A stretch of DNA of 64,000 nucleotides from Nonlabens agnitus (GTDB lineage: Bacteria; Bacteroidota; Bacteroidia; Flavobacteriales; Flavobacteriaceae). The DNA is taken from NCBI RefSeq assembly GCF_002994045.1, contig NZ_MQUC01000003.1:2208501-2272500 (forward strand), in the 5' to 3' direction. The notes below the pieces were generated by a model. The model searched no databases, had not been told where the DNA came from, and saw only the letters and a list, made by a program, of their open reading frames with translations. Numbering within the stretch: position 1 is the stretch's first letter; every line of letters starts with the position of its first letter. Shown in pieces: positions 49,415 to 58,031 of the stretch. Made by a program: the position numbers and the translations under genes.

Positions 49415-51172
49415 CTATCCAAAAAGCATCCCAGCAATGGTAGCAGTAAGTAGCGCAGCACAAGTACCACCTATCAAAGCCTTAATTCCAAACTTTGCCA
49501 AAACATCGCGTTGCGATGGTGCCAGAACTCCTATTCCACCTATTTGAATACCTATCGAGGCAAAATTTGCAAACCCGCAAAGAGCGTAGGTAGCAATCAC
49601 TATAGATCGATAATTTACAAGAACACCCGTATTTTTTAGGGTACTTAATGATGCATAGGCAAAGAATTCATTGAGAATTGTTTTTTCACCTAACAATTGA
49701 CCTACGGCAACAATGTCTTCAAACGGCACACCGATAAGCCAGGCTACAGGAGCAAATAGATTACCCATGATGTATTGCATGGAAAAAGACTGGTATCTAC
49801 CATCAGTCCATTGAACAATCTTGTCGTTCAAGCCTGTAGGATCGCCTATTAGATCACCCAGCATCCAATTCAAAACTGCCATGATCGCTGTGAAAACAAG
49901 TAACATCGCACCAACGTTTACCGCGAGTTTCAATCCATCTGTCGTGCCTCGAGAGATGGCATCCAGAACATTGGATCCTATTTTTTCCTTAGAAATATCC
50001 AATTCTCTATTGATGTCGTCTTTGTTCTCTTCTGGGAATAAGATTTTTGCGATGATGATAGCTGCTGGCGCACTCATGATGGACGCCGTCAACAGGTGTT
50101 TTGTGAAAATAATTTTTTCAGCATCACTATCGCCACCTAGAAAGGCGATGAATGCAGCAAGAACACCACCGGCGATGGTTGCCATACCACCCACCATAAG
50201 ACAAAGCATTTCTGACTTGGTCATTTTATCCAAGTAAGGTTTCACCACTAACGGTGCCTCTGTTTGACCTATAAAAATATTTGCAGCAGCCGCTAAGGAT
50301 TCAGAACCACTTAATCGCATGGTTTTACTCATCACCCATGCAAAACCGTAAACGATTTTTTGAAGGATGCCTAAGTAATAAAGTAGCGAGGTAAATGCCG
50401 AAAAGAATACAATAGTAGGCAGGACTTTGAAAGCAAATATGTAGCCTAAACTGGAGTTGACATCGATTAAATCGCCAAAAACGAAGTCTGCTCCAGCTTC
50501 TGAAACATTTAAGAAATCTACTACTTTATTAGAAATCCAGTCAAAAACGTAGGCTACTGCCGGTACTTTCAAGACTAATACAGCGAAAACCACTTGCAAG
50601 CCCAATCCAGTAGCGACCAGTTTCCAGTCGATTTTCTTTTTGTTCGCACTCAATAAAAAGCAAAGTCCTATAATAAAAACGATACCAATAAGGCCGCGGT
50701 ACAAACTAGTGAACGTAAAACCAAATCCTTTGGATGGATCCACAGCAAAATCTTGCTGTACGGTATCATCTGGAGCAACCTCAAGTGGTTCTGTATTTCT
50801 GGAAAAGTCAAAGGATTCTGTATCGCTGGAATAGACCAGCAGATCATTGGTTAAATTGTCAACCTTGTAACGTTTTGCATTATCGTTTGGCTCTACAAAA
50901 TATAGGGTCAACTCGTTCTCGTCATAAAAATAATTACCCGCTGCTTGTTGTAGGGAATCTGACGCCAGATAATAGGTGAAATTGTTTTTCCCGAATGCTA
51001 CCGAATCAATCGCAGCACCCTTAAAAGTGGCAGGCTTATAATTTTGATCTGTAGAGTTGATCTTCCAGGTTCCCTCAATTGAAATCTGGTCTGTCTGCGC
51101 AGTGACAAGAGTAGAGTATAATAAAGAAACAAACAGAAAAAAGCCGGTCAGCGCAGGGTTTAAAATCTTCAT
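49415..51172 (-). CDS. NupC/CNT-family nucleoside transporter with exported N-terminal domain
   Basis: The product of about 585 residues starts MKILNPALTGFFLFVSLLYSTLVTAQT, a signal peptide, followed by a roughly 100-residue lipocalin-like region (ISIEGTWKINSTDQNYKP; DENELTLYFVEPND) and then, from about 150, a CNT transporter with YIFAFKVLPTIVFFSAFTSLLYYLG, FIGQTEAPLVVKPYL, GGMATIAGGVLAAFI and CGFANFASIGIQIGG. CNT proteins take up nucleosides with Na+ or H+. The extracytoplasmic N-domain is not part of E. coli NupC. ATG 51172 avoids overlap with the DUF151 gene and gives a proper signal peptide. Confidence 0.92.
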   Translation of the reverse strand: MKILNPALTGFFLFVSLLYSTLVTAQTDQISIEGTWKINSTDQNYKPATFKGAAIDSVAFGKNNFTYYLASDSLQQAAGNYFYDENELTLYFVEPNDNAKRYKVDNLTNDLLVYSSDTESFDFSRNTEPLEVAPDDTVQQDFAVDPSKGFGFTFTSLYRGLIGIVFIIGLCFLLSANKKKIDWKLVATGLGLQVVFAVLVLKVPAVAYVFDWISNKVVDFLNVSEAGADFVFGDLIDVNSSLGYIFAFKVLPTIVFFSAFTSLLYYLGILQKIVYGFAWVMSKTMRLSGSESLAAAANIFIGQTEAPLVVKPYLDKMTKSEMLCLMVGGMATIAGGVLAAFIAFLGGDSDAEKIIFTKHLLTASIMSAPAAIIIAKILFPEENKDDINRELDISKEKIGSNVLDAISRGTTDGLKLAVNVGAMLLVFTAIMAVLNWMLGDLIGDPTGLNDKIVQWTDGRYQSFSMQYIMGNLFAPVAWLIGVPFEDIVAVGQLLGEKTILNEFFAYASLSTLKNTGVLVNYRSIVIATYALCGFANFASIGIQIGGIGVLAPSQRDVLAKFGIKALIGGTCAALLTATIAGMLFG

Positions 51173-51185
51173 ATAAAATGATAGG

Positions 51186-51797
51186 TTATCTTTTTGAGAT
51201 CTCATCTCTAATGCTGGCAGCCAGCTCATAATTCTCATTACTCACTGCTTCCTGGAGCATTTTATTGAGTTCGTCCATGGACAAACTGCTGTAATCGTTT
51301 TGCTCACTTATAGGTGTATTGATCAATTCTTCTATAAGCTCATCACTATCTTCATCTTCATCCACCAAATCCTTGTCTGCTGAAATTTGCTGTTGGATTC
51401 CTGCCTCGTCAAGAATATTCTCATAGGTAAACACAGGCGCCTTAAAGCGCACTGCTAGAGCGATAGCATCACTTGTTCTCGCATCAATAATTTCTTCAAT
51501 TTTGTCCTTTTCACAAATCAAACTACTGTAGAACACACCGTCGACCAATTTATGAATGATAACCTGCTTCACGACGATACCATAACGCTCTGCAAAACTT
51601 TTGAAAAGATCGTGGGTCAAAGGTCGTGGTGGGCTTATTTCCTTTTCCAGTGCTATAGCAATACTCTGTGCTTCAAAAGCACCAATCACTATAGGCAACT
51701 GTCGATTACCACCAGATTCTTTTAGGATCAACGCATACGCACCATTTTGTGTCTGGCTATAGGAGATTCCGCGTATGTTAAGTCGTTTTAGACTCAT
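51186..51797 (-). CDS. DUF151 bifunctional-nuclease-type protein with UvrB/C motif
   Basis: The 203-residue product has a bifunctional nuclease (BFN) domain at about 1-130 (YALILKESGGNRQLPIVIGAFEAQSIA; RPLTHDLFKSF; IDARTSDAIALAVRF), an acidic linker (DEDEDSDELIEELI) and a C-terminal UvrB/UvrC-type coiled-coil motif (SMDELNKMLQEAVSNENYELAASIRDEI). DUF151 proteins have reported RNase/DNase activity in plants and bacteria. It ends 13 nt before the nucleoside transporter start, so the two are probably cotranscribed, which would link nucleotide breakdown with nucleoside uptake. Confidence 0.9.
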   Translation of the reverse strand: MSLKRLNIRGISYSQTQNGAYALILKESGGNRQLPIVIGAFEAQSIAIALEKEISPPRPLTHDLFKSFAERYGIVVKQVIIHKLVDGVFYSSLICEKDKIEEIIDARTSDAIALAVRFKAPVFTYENILDEAGIQQQISADKDLVDEDEDSDELIEELINTPISEQNDYSSLSMDELNKMLQEAVSNENYELAASIRDEISKR

Positions 51798-51820
51798 TAT
51801 TTATAAATGGACTTAAATAG

Positions 51821-51868
51821 AAAAAGGCTGTGCAAAAATGAGCATTTTCTCATATTGCACAGCCTTAA
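51821..51868 (-). terminator. Terminator after etfA
   Basis: A 12-bp stem AAGGCTGTGCAA / TTGCACAGCCTT enclosing a smaller inner hairpin, followed by a T-run on the minus strand. Confidence 0.85.
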
Positions 51869-51888
51869 ATTTAATATTTCTTTAGGTA

Positions 51889-52857
51889 TTAGGCATTAGC
51901 TGCCTTAAATGCCTTCAATTTCTCAATGAGTGCAGGTACCACTTCAAAAGCATCACCAACGACTCCATAGTCTGCTGCCTTAAAGAACGGCGCTTCTGGA
52001 TCTGTATTGATAACTACTTTTACTTTAGAAGAGTTGATTCCTGCTAGATGCTGGATCGCTCCAGAAATCCCTATCGCAATATATAAGTTGGAAGCTACAG
52101 GCTTACCAGTTTGTCCCACGTGTTCTCCATGTGGTCTCCATCCCATATCGCTTACTGGTTTGGAACAAGCGGTGGCTGCTCCCAGAACATCTGCAAGTTC
52201 TTCAATCATTGCCCAGTTTTCTGGTCCTTTCATACCACGACCAGCACTCACGACAACCTCTGCATCTGCAATAGTTACTTTGTCGGTAGCCTTGTCGACA
52301 GACTGCACTTCTACTTTAAAGTCATCATCGTTAAAGGATGGTGCAAAGTCAACTACGGTACAATCAGTTGGGTTTTCTTTAAGGCCATATGCGTTTTTGG
52401 ACAATCCAACTAACTTACGGTCGGTGGAGATTTGTGTGTTGCTAAAAGCTTTATTGGTAAAAACAGATCTCTTAACAGTAAACGGATCTGCACTTGAAGG
52501 CAAAGCCACTACGTTTGAAACGTATCCAGCGTCTAAATGGACGCTCAATAGAGATCCCAAATACTTGGAATCTGCACTGGAACTGATCACGATCACTTTT
52601 GCATCTTCTGCCTTGGCAGCTTGAGCAATGGCGTCTGCATAAGCGCCTGCGTTGAATTTGTCAAGCTTGGCCTCTTTGACATTGTGCAATTTGCTTACAC
52701 CATAAGTTCCCAGCTCGCCCGCGTCTGTGGCGTTAAAAGAGATGGCCGCAACGTCTGTTCCCAGCATGTCTGCAATTCCTTTGGCATAACTCGCCACTTC
52801 ATAAGCCGTTTTTTTAAAGGCTCCGTTTTCTGATTCTGTATATACTAAAACTGACAT
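51889..52857 (-). CDS. etfA: Electron transfer flavoprotein subunit alpha
   Basis: FAD-carrying subunit of the ETF heterodimer, passing electrons from acyl-CoA dehydrogenases to the quinone pool. The 322-residue product has an N-terminal domain (VLVYTESENGAFKKTAYEVASYA) and the C-terminal FAD domain with VVSAGRGMKGPENW, GATACSKPVSDMGWRPHGEHVGQTGKPV, YIAIGISGAIQHLAGI and INTDPEAPFFKAADYGVVGD. It lies 134 nt downstream of etfB, with two dispersed-repeat copies in the gap. Confidence 0.96.
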   Translation of the reverse strand: MSVLVYTESENGAFKKTAYEVASYAKGIADMLGTDVAAISFNATDAGELGTYGVSKLHNVKEAKLDKFNAGAYADAIAQAAKAEDAKVIVISSSADSKYLGSLLSVHLDAGYVSNVVALPSSADPFTVKRSVFTNKAFSNTQISTDRKLVGLSKNAYGLKENPTDCTVVDFAPSFNDDDFKVEVQSVDKATDKVTIADAEVVVSAGRGMKGPENWAMIEELADVLGAATACSKPVSDMGWRPHGEHVGQTGKPVASNLYIAIGISGAIQHLAGINSSKVKVVINTDPEAPFFKAADYGVVGDAFEVVPALIEKLKAFKAANA

Positions 52858-52915
52858 ATCTTAAATTTTGATGTGGAATCTAATATAAGAAGGTTCCACT
52901 GTGGTTTATAATTGG

Positions 52916-52930
52916 TTCGCTTTCCTGCCG
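52916..52930. repeat. Half copy of the dispersed palindrome running into a CCTGCCGC element
   Basis: TTCGCTTTC is followed directly by CTGCCGCATCAGGTGCGGC, a different palindromic sequence, and no right half adjoins it. It lies 30 nt before the copy at 52962. Confidence 0.6.
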
Positions 52931-52961
52931 CATCAGGTGCGGCATAAACTTCTTTTTAGTT

Positions 52962-52977
52962 CGCTTTTGCGAAAGCG
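52962..52977. repeat. Dispersed palindrome with one mismatch between etfB and etfA
   Basis: TTCGCTTTTGCGAAAGCGAA (52960-52979) differs by a single C-to-T change at the centre. Confidence 0.9.
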
Positions 52978-52991
52978 AAAAAAGAGAATCT

Positions 52992-53738
52992 CTAGATCGC
53001 TTTTGCCTCGTTGTGCAACAGATCAATCAGCTTATCAAGATTGTCTGCGTCTACCAAAGTAACTTCTCCTTTAGGTGCAGGCTTTTCAAAAGAAACCGTA
53101 CTGGTCTCTGTACTCGCACCAACAGGAGCCTTGACATCGAGTGGCTTTTTACGAGCCATCATGATTCCACGCATGTTTGGTATTCTAAGGTCGCTCTCTT
53201 CAACCAGACCTTTCTGGCCACCTATCACAAGTGGTAGACTTGCTTTTACTGTTTCTTTACCACCATCAATCTCACGGGTTGCAGTCGCGGTATCACCATC
53301 AATTTCTAAGGAAATACAAGTGTTTACAAAACTGGATCCAGTCATGGCAGCTACCATTCCTGGTACCATACCGCCGTTATAGTCAATAGACTCACGACCA
53401 GCAATAACAAGATCGTAACCACCGTTTTTTACAACATCTGCGAGTTCTTTTGCCACGGCATAACCATCCACGGCTGGCGTGTCCACTCGTATTGCTTGAT
53501 CTGCACCTATAGCTAGGGCTTTTCTCAAGGTAGGTTCTACTTCCGCACCACCTACAGTAACCACATCCACACTCGCGTTTTGCTTTTCCTTGAACCACAT
53601 GGCTCTAGTTAGACCAAACTCGTCATTAGGATTAATCACAAACTGCACACCATTAGTATCAAACTGAGTGTTATCGTCTGTGAAATTGATTTTTGAGGTT
53701 GTATCTGGCACATGGCTGATGCAAACTAATATCTTCAT
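52992..53738 (-). CDS. etfB: Electron transfer flavoprotein subunit beta
   Basis: AMP-binding partner of EtfA. The 248-residue product starts MKILVCISHVPDTTSKINF and has the family text FVINPNDEFGLTRAMWFKE, VDVVTVGG, RKALAIGADQAIRVD, DLVIAGRESIDYNGGMVPGMVAAM and IPNMRGIMMARKKPLDV. Gene order etfB-etfA on the minus strand is normal, but the 134-nt gap holding a full and a partial dispersed palindrome is unusual for an operon making a 1:1 complex. It is divergent from pdhB. Confidence 0.96.
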   Translation of the reverse strand: MKILVCISHVPDTTSKINFTDDNTQFDTNGVQFVINPNDEFGLTRAMWFKEKQNASVDVVTVGGAEVEPTLRKALAIGADQAIRVDTPAVDGYAVAKELADVVKNGGYDLVIAGRESIDYNGGMVPGMVAAMTGSSFVNTCISLEIDGDTATATREIDGGKETVKASLPLVIGGQKGLVEESDLRIPNMRGIMMARKKPLDVKAPVGASTETSTVSFEKPAPKGEVTLVDADNLDKLIDLLHNEAKAI

Positions 53739-53860
53739 TTTATGAGGTGTTTTATTATCAATAATTCAATGTCCACGAAATTAATTAAAAATCACACAAT
53801 AAACTATGCGTGCATAATAAAATTTTGTTAGACTTTTTAAGCAGATAGTTCTTTAAGGCC

Positions 53861-53868
53861 TATTTTTG
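53861..53868 (+). promoter_or_regulatory. Putative -7 box (TATTTTTG) of pdhB
   Basis: Matches TAnnTTTG, 25 nt upstream of the pdhB ATG. Confidence 0.5.
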
Positions 53869-53893
53869 TTCGTAGTACAAGATCAATAATTTT

Positions 53894-54874
53894 ATGAAGA
53901 CAATACAATTCCGCGAGGCGATTTGCGAAGCGATGAGTGAAGAAATGAGACGTGATGAGTCCGTCTACCTTATGGGTGAGGAAGTTGCGGAATATAATGG
54001 TGCTTATAAAGCTTCAAAAGGAATGCTCGATGAATTTGGCCCTAAGCGCGTTATCGACACTCCTATTTCTGAGCTAGGATTTGCTGGTGTTGCCATAGGG
54101 TCTACCATGACCGGCAACCGTCCTATTGTGGAATATATGACATTTAACTTCTCGCTAGTTGGAATCGATCAGATCATCAACAACGCAGCAAAAATACGCC
54201 AGATGTCTGGTGGACAATTAAAGTGTCCTATCGTCTTTAGAGGACCTACCGCAAGTGCTGGACAGCTAGCAGCAACGCATTCACAGGCTTTTGAAAGCTG
54301 GTTTGCAAATACACCTGGACTTAAGGTCATCGTACCTTCAAACCCATACGATGCCAAAGGATTGCTTAAAGCCGCTATACGCGACGACGATCCTGTAATC
54401 TTTATGGAGTCTGAGCAGATGTACGGTGATAAAGGTGAAGTTCCTGAAGATGAGTACATCCTACCTATAGGTGTGGCAGAAATCAAACGTGAAGGTACCG
54501 ATGTGACGATTGTATCTTTTGGTAAGATCATTAAAGAAGCCTATACCGCTGCTGAAGAATTGGAAAAAGACGGCATCTCTTGCGAGATCATCGACTTGAG
54601 AACCGTGCGCCCTTATGATAAAGAAGCCATCTTAAAATCTGTCAAGAAAACCAACAGACTTGTTATTCTTGAGGAAGCGTGGCCATTTGGTAATGTATCG
54701 ACTGAGATTTCCCACATGGTGCAGGCAGAAGCTTTTGACTATCTGGATGCTCCTATCTATAAGATCAACACCGCAGATACTCCAGCGCCTTATTCTCCAG
54801 TATTACTAGCAGAATGGTTGCCTAACAGTGACGATGTCGTAGAAGGTGTCAAAAAAGTAATGTACAGAAAGTAA
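53894..54874 (+). CDS. pdhB: Pyruvate dehydrogenase E1 component subunit beta
   Basis: Beta subunit of the thiamine-diphosphate E1 enzyme that decarboxylates pyruvate. The 326-residue product has MGEEVAEYNGAYKASKGM, DTPISELGFAGVAIGSTM (cofactor-binding Glu), NNAAKIRQMSGGQLKCPIVFRGP, VIVPSNPYDAKGLL, RTVRPYDKEAI and EEAWPFGNVSTEI. The partner subunits pdhA and pdhC are not adjacent, so the complex is encoded at split loci. It has its own promoter box and a terminator. Confidence 0.96.
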   Translation: MKTIQFREAICEAMSEEMRRDESVYLMGEEVAEYNGAYKASKGMLDEFGPKRVIDTPISELGFAGVAIGSTMTGNRPIVEYMTFNFSLVGIDQIINNAAKIRQMSGGQLKCPIVFRGPTASAGQLAATHSQAFESWFANTPGLKVIVPSNPYDAKGLLKAAIRDDDPVIFMESEQMYGDKGEVPEDEYILPIGVAEIKREGTDVTIVSFGKIIKEAYTAAEELEKDGISCEIIDLRTVRPYDKEAILKSVKKTNRLVILEEAWPFGNVSTEISHMVQAEAFDYLDAPIYKINTADTPAPYSPVLLAEWLPNSDDVVEGVKKVMYRK

Positions 54875-54897
54875 AAAAACTTTCTTCCCATATATTA

Positions 54898-54927
54898 AAT
54901 CCCAGCTCCTGCGAGTTGGGATTTTTT
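54898..54927 (+). terminator. Terminator after pdhB
   Basis: Stem AATCCCAGCTC / GAGTTGGGATT (one G-T pair, CTGC loop) followed by six T residues. Confidence 0.85.
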
Positions 54928-54953
54928 GTGTTGTAAAATTGGAGTTAGATGAG

Positions 54954-54994
54954 TTCGCTTTCGCGAAAGCCTGCCGGTCAGTCAGGGAAGCGAA
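54954..54994. repeat. Composite repeat: dispersed palindrome split by CCTGCCGGTCAGTCAGGG
   Basis: TTCGCTTTCGCGAAAG, then the second element, then GAAGCGAA. The break falls at a different point of the palindrome than in the copies at 6563 and 10533. Confidence 0.85.
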
Positions 54995-55126
54995 CTTGAA
55001 ATAACGCAGATTTCTTCCTTAACTCATCCGCTTCCCGATTAACCTATTTCCATTTTTTGGAACAGATAATTTCAGTTTCAATACGATTAAAAACCAGTAG
55101 TTCCCATTTTACGTAAGTTTTGAAAA

Positions 55127-55187
55127 TTAATAAGGGTTTAATCCTTATTAATAATCGAGTCTGCTTGTAGGGAAGCTGGCTCGATTT
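55127..55187 (+). ncRNA. Possible small RNA or leader with two hairpins and terminator
   Basis: The first hairpin has perfect 10-bp arms ATTAATAAGG / CCTTATTAAT. The second pairs ATCGAG with CTCGAT around an inner GCTT/AAGC stem and is followed by TTTTTT. The only nearby promoter-like text is a TAAGTTTTG at 55115, which has one base too many for TAnnTTTG. It may be only a terminator or an attenuator of the next gene. Confidence 0.25.
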
Positions 55188-55249
55188 TTTGTTTTCATAA
55201 CACTAAGATTGGTGGAGTCGTCATATCTTCGACTCTTGTAATCCACGCA

Positions 55250-57760
55250 ATGACAGATAACTATTATCTATTTAATTTGAAATCGTTTCTAGCGATTTTT
55301 ACCGTTTTACTTTGCTCGTTCACATTGACGGCACAAACTAAAGTTGGTGGTGTTGTCTATGACACAGATGGCGTGACGGTTCCCTTTGCAAATGTGATCT
55401 TTCCTGGAACTTATGAAGGTACGATCACCAATGATGACGGTCGATTCTATCTGCAGTCAGACGAGTCCTATAACCAGATCGAAATTTCCTTTGTAGGCTA
55501 CAAAACCAAAATTATAGATCTGGAGAGTAGTGTTAAACTAGATTTTAACATCACACTGGAAAGTGATGAAGCGCAACTTAATGCAGTCGTCGTTTACTCT
55601 GGCAAGACCTCAAAGAAAAACAATCCAGCACTGGACATCCTGCGAAAGATCTGGGAAAATAGGCGTAAGAATGGGTTAAGCCAATTCAAACAGTACCAGT
55701 ATGAGAAATATGAAAAGCTGGAGTTTGACTTAAACACCATCGACAGCGCCATGATCAATTCAAATCTTTTTAAGGGAATGGAGTTTGTCTTTGATTATGC
55801 AGACACAAGTGCTGTTAGTGGTAAGACCTATCTACCCATTTTTATCAATGAATCCCTTTCTACAGTATATGGAGACAATTTACTGAATAAAGAAAAGGAG
55901 AATGTAAAGGCCAATAAGAACTCTGGATTCTCCAATAACCAGACTTTAATTGCGCTGGTAAAAGACCTTTATACAGATATTGATATCTATGATCGACACC
56001 TTAAATTTTTTGATAAAAGTTTTGTGAGTCCCATAGGTCGAGCTGGAATTGACACCTATAATTATGTACTGCGTGATACAGCAAATGTAGATGGTGTGCG
56101 TGCCTTTAATATCGTATACTATCCACGTCGCAAGGGCGAGCTTACCTTTAAAGGAGATTTCTGGGTAGCCGACTCCACTTTTGCCATAAAAGAGATTAAT
56201 CTGCAGGCCACTAAAAGTGCCAACGTCAACTGGGTAAAAGATATTTATATCGAACAGGAATATGATGTTCTAGGCGACAGTTTGTTTTTGATCACACGCG
56301 ATTATTTTCAAAGCGATTTTTCTTTTAGAAAAAAGGAAGAAGCCAAAGGTGTGTATGGAAAACGCACAACACTGTTCGATAAATATCAATTTGATATCGC
56401 TAAAAAAGAAGATTTCTACCGTCGTCGCGTCAATGACTACGATCCAGAAACCTATAACCGTAGCGAGGCATATTGGGATGAAAACCGTTTGGAAAAACTG
56501 AACAAGGATGAAAAGCAAATCTACACCATGCTGGACACCTTGCGCCAAAACAAAAAGTTTAATCGCCTTTACAACATAGGTTCTATTCTCGCTTCTGGTT
56601 ACTATGAAGTGGACAATTTTGACATAGGTCCGGTCTTTTCAATTTTTGGATTTAATGATGTGGAGGGTTTACGATTACGCGGTGGTGGACGCACCTATTT
56701 TACGGCAAATGATCCATGGCGATTAGAAGGATATCTTGCCTATGGTTTTAGAGATGACCAGGTCAAGTATGGAATTTCTGGAAAATACCTACTGGATAAA
56801 CGCAGTCGCCTTACCGTACAAGCAGGAAACCGTAGAGACATTGAACAGCTTGCCGCAAGCTTAACCAATACCAATGACGTACTAGGTCGTAGTCTTGCGT
56901 CTAGTGCATTGATCAGTACAGGAAATAACGGCAGGTTATCTTCGATCAACCTATCGACGGTAAGTTTGAGTTTTGAGCCATTGTACAACTTGGAGTTTCG
57001 TTTAGGTGGAAGTTATAGAACCATCAAAACCGCAAACCCAGATTTCTTTAGTCTCGATTATCTCGACGATAACGGTATGATCAATGGACAGGTCAATCAA
57101 AGTGATATTGGACTTTCCATGACCTACACACCAGGCCGCAAGACCTCCAACTATGGCGTGGATAGAACCATTATCAACTCGTTTCAGTACCCTATTCTAT
57201 ATGCCAATTACACTAGAGGTCTGGAAGGTGTTCTCAATAGTGACTTCAATTATGACAAAATGCAATTCTATTATGAACATCCTTTACAAATAGGTGGTTA
57301 TGGTAGATTGCGAGCGCGTGTCGAGGCTGGAAAAACCTTTGGAACCGTTCCATTAGCATTACTGAATGTAGTTCCAGGTAACCAGACGCTCTTCAATATC
57401 TCTGGAGCATTCAACACGATGAATTTTTATGAATTTGTAACAGATGAGTACGTGACCCTACATCTGGACCACAATTTCAATGGACGCATTTTCTCTCGTA
57501 TTCCTAGATTGCAGCAACTCGACCTGCGCGAGTTGGTAGGATTTAAAGCCGTTTATGGTACCATAAGTGATGATAATATTGCCATCAACCGCAGCAGTAT
57601 CGATTATCGAGCACCAGAAGACATCTACTACGAATATAGTTTTGGGATAGGTAACATCTTTCGCATCTTGAGGATTGACGCAAGTTTTAGAGGCAACTAT
57701 CGCGAGCTTCCAGATGCACGCACCTTTGCCATTACTGGCAGCTTCGGGTTTAGTTTCTAG
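55250..57760 (+). CDS. DUF5686 outer-membrane protein with carboxypeptidase-regulatory N-domain
   Basis: The 836-residue product has a signal peptide ending in LLCSFTLTAQT and a carboxypeptidase-regulatory-like domain at about 30-115 (VGGVVYDTDGVTVPFANVIF, ITNDDGRFYL, ISFVGYKTKII). The long DUF5686 region contains NPALDILRKIWENRRKNGL, FDYADTSAVSGKTYLPIFINESLS and VRAFNIVYYPRRKGELTFKGDFWVADSTF. The last 300 residues are barrel-like and end in TFAITGSFGFSF with a terminal Phe. It is common in Bacteroidota and of unknown function, with a presumed envelope role. Confidence 0.92.
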   Translation: MTDNYYLFNLKSFLAIFTVLLCSFTLTAQTKVGGVVYDTDGVTVPFANVIFPGTYEGTITNDDGRFYLQSDESYNQIEISFVGYKTKIIDLESSVKLDFNITLESDEAQLNAVVVYSGKTSKKNNPALDILRKIWENRRKNGLSQFKQYQYEKYEKLEFDLNTIDSAMINSNLFKGMEFVFDYADTSAVSGKTYLPIFINESLSTVYGDNLLNKEKENVKANKNSGFSNNQTLIALVKDLYTDIDIYDRHLKFFDKSFVSPIGRAGIDTYNYVLRDTANVDGVRAFNIVYYPRRKGELTFKGDFWVADSTFAIKEINLQATKSANVNWVKDIYIEQEYDVLGDSLFLITRDYFQSDFSFRKKEEAKGVYGKRTTLFDKYQFDIAKKEDFYRRRVNDYDPETYNRSEAYWDENRLEKLNKDEKQIYTMLDTLRQNKKFNRLYNIGSILASGYYEVDNFDIGPVFSIFGFNDVEGLRLRGGGRTYFTANDPWRLEGYLAYGFRDDQVKYGISGKYLLDKRSRLTVQAGNRRDIEQLAASLTNTNDVLGRSLASSALISTGNNGRLSSINLSTVSLSFEPLYNLEFRLGGSYRTIKTANPDFFSLDYLDDNGMINGQVNQSDIGLSMTYTPGRKTSNYGVDRTIINSFQYPILYANYTRGLEGVLNSDFNYDKMQFYYEHPLQIGGYGRLRARVEAGKTFGTVPLALLNVVPGNQTLFNISGAFNTMNFYEFVTDEYVTLHLDHNFNGRIFSRIPRLQQLDLRELVGFKAVYGTISDDNIAINRSSIDYRAPEDIYYEYSFGIGNIFRILRIDASFRGNYRELPDARTFAITGSFGFSF

Positions 57761-57792
57761 GTTCCTGTTTTGTACATATGTTTTTTTGAGTT

Positions 57793-57808
57793 CGCTTTCG
57801 CGAAAGCG
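57793..57808. repeat. Dispersed palindrome, full 20-bp form (57791-57810)
   Basis: A perfect form with symmetric extension (GAG on the left, CT on the right), 30 nt after the DUF5686 gene. Confidence 0.97.
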
Positions 57809-58031
57809 AACTGCACTAAAACCCACAGCTTTTTCTATTTAAGCATGTTAGGTTCATCAAAATCTTGCTGGTTTATCTTGTGGTAGCCAAAATCTCTTCC
57901 TTTTACTCTAGAATTATCACAATCCTATTTTTTTATGGCTGGAAGCATCGTTTTCTTAGATATTGACAGTTCATATTATCGTTAACAGAATTTTATTACA
58001 TTAGCGACAATTAAAAACAATCAATTAACAC

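Larger units (their letters stand above)
54875..55249. other. Intergenic stretch of 375 nt between pdhB and the DUF5686 gene
   Basis: It contains the pdhB terminator, a composite dispersed repeat (54954-54994), and at 55127-55187 two consecutive hairpins, the second ending in six T residues. Between 54995 and 55126 no gene or clear signal is seen. Confidence 0.6.

Noticed and set aside
57791..57810. Dispersed palindromes considered as transcription terminators
   Set aside because: They form hairpins but have no T-run on either side, and seven copies lie inside expressed genes, so termination is unlikely as a general role.
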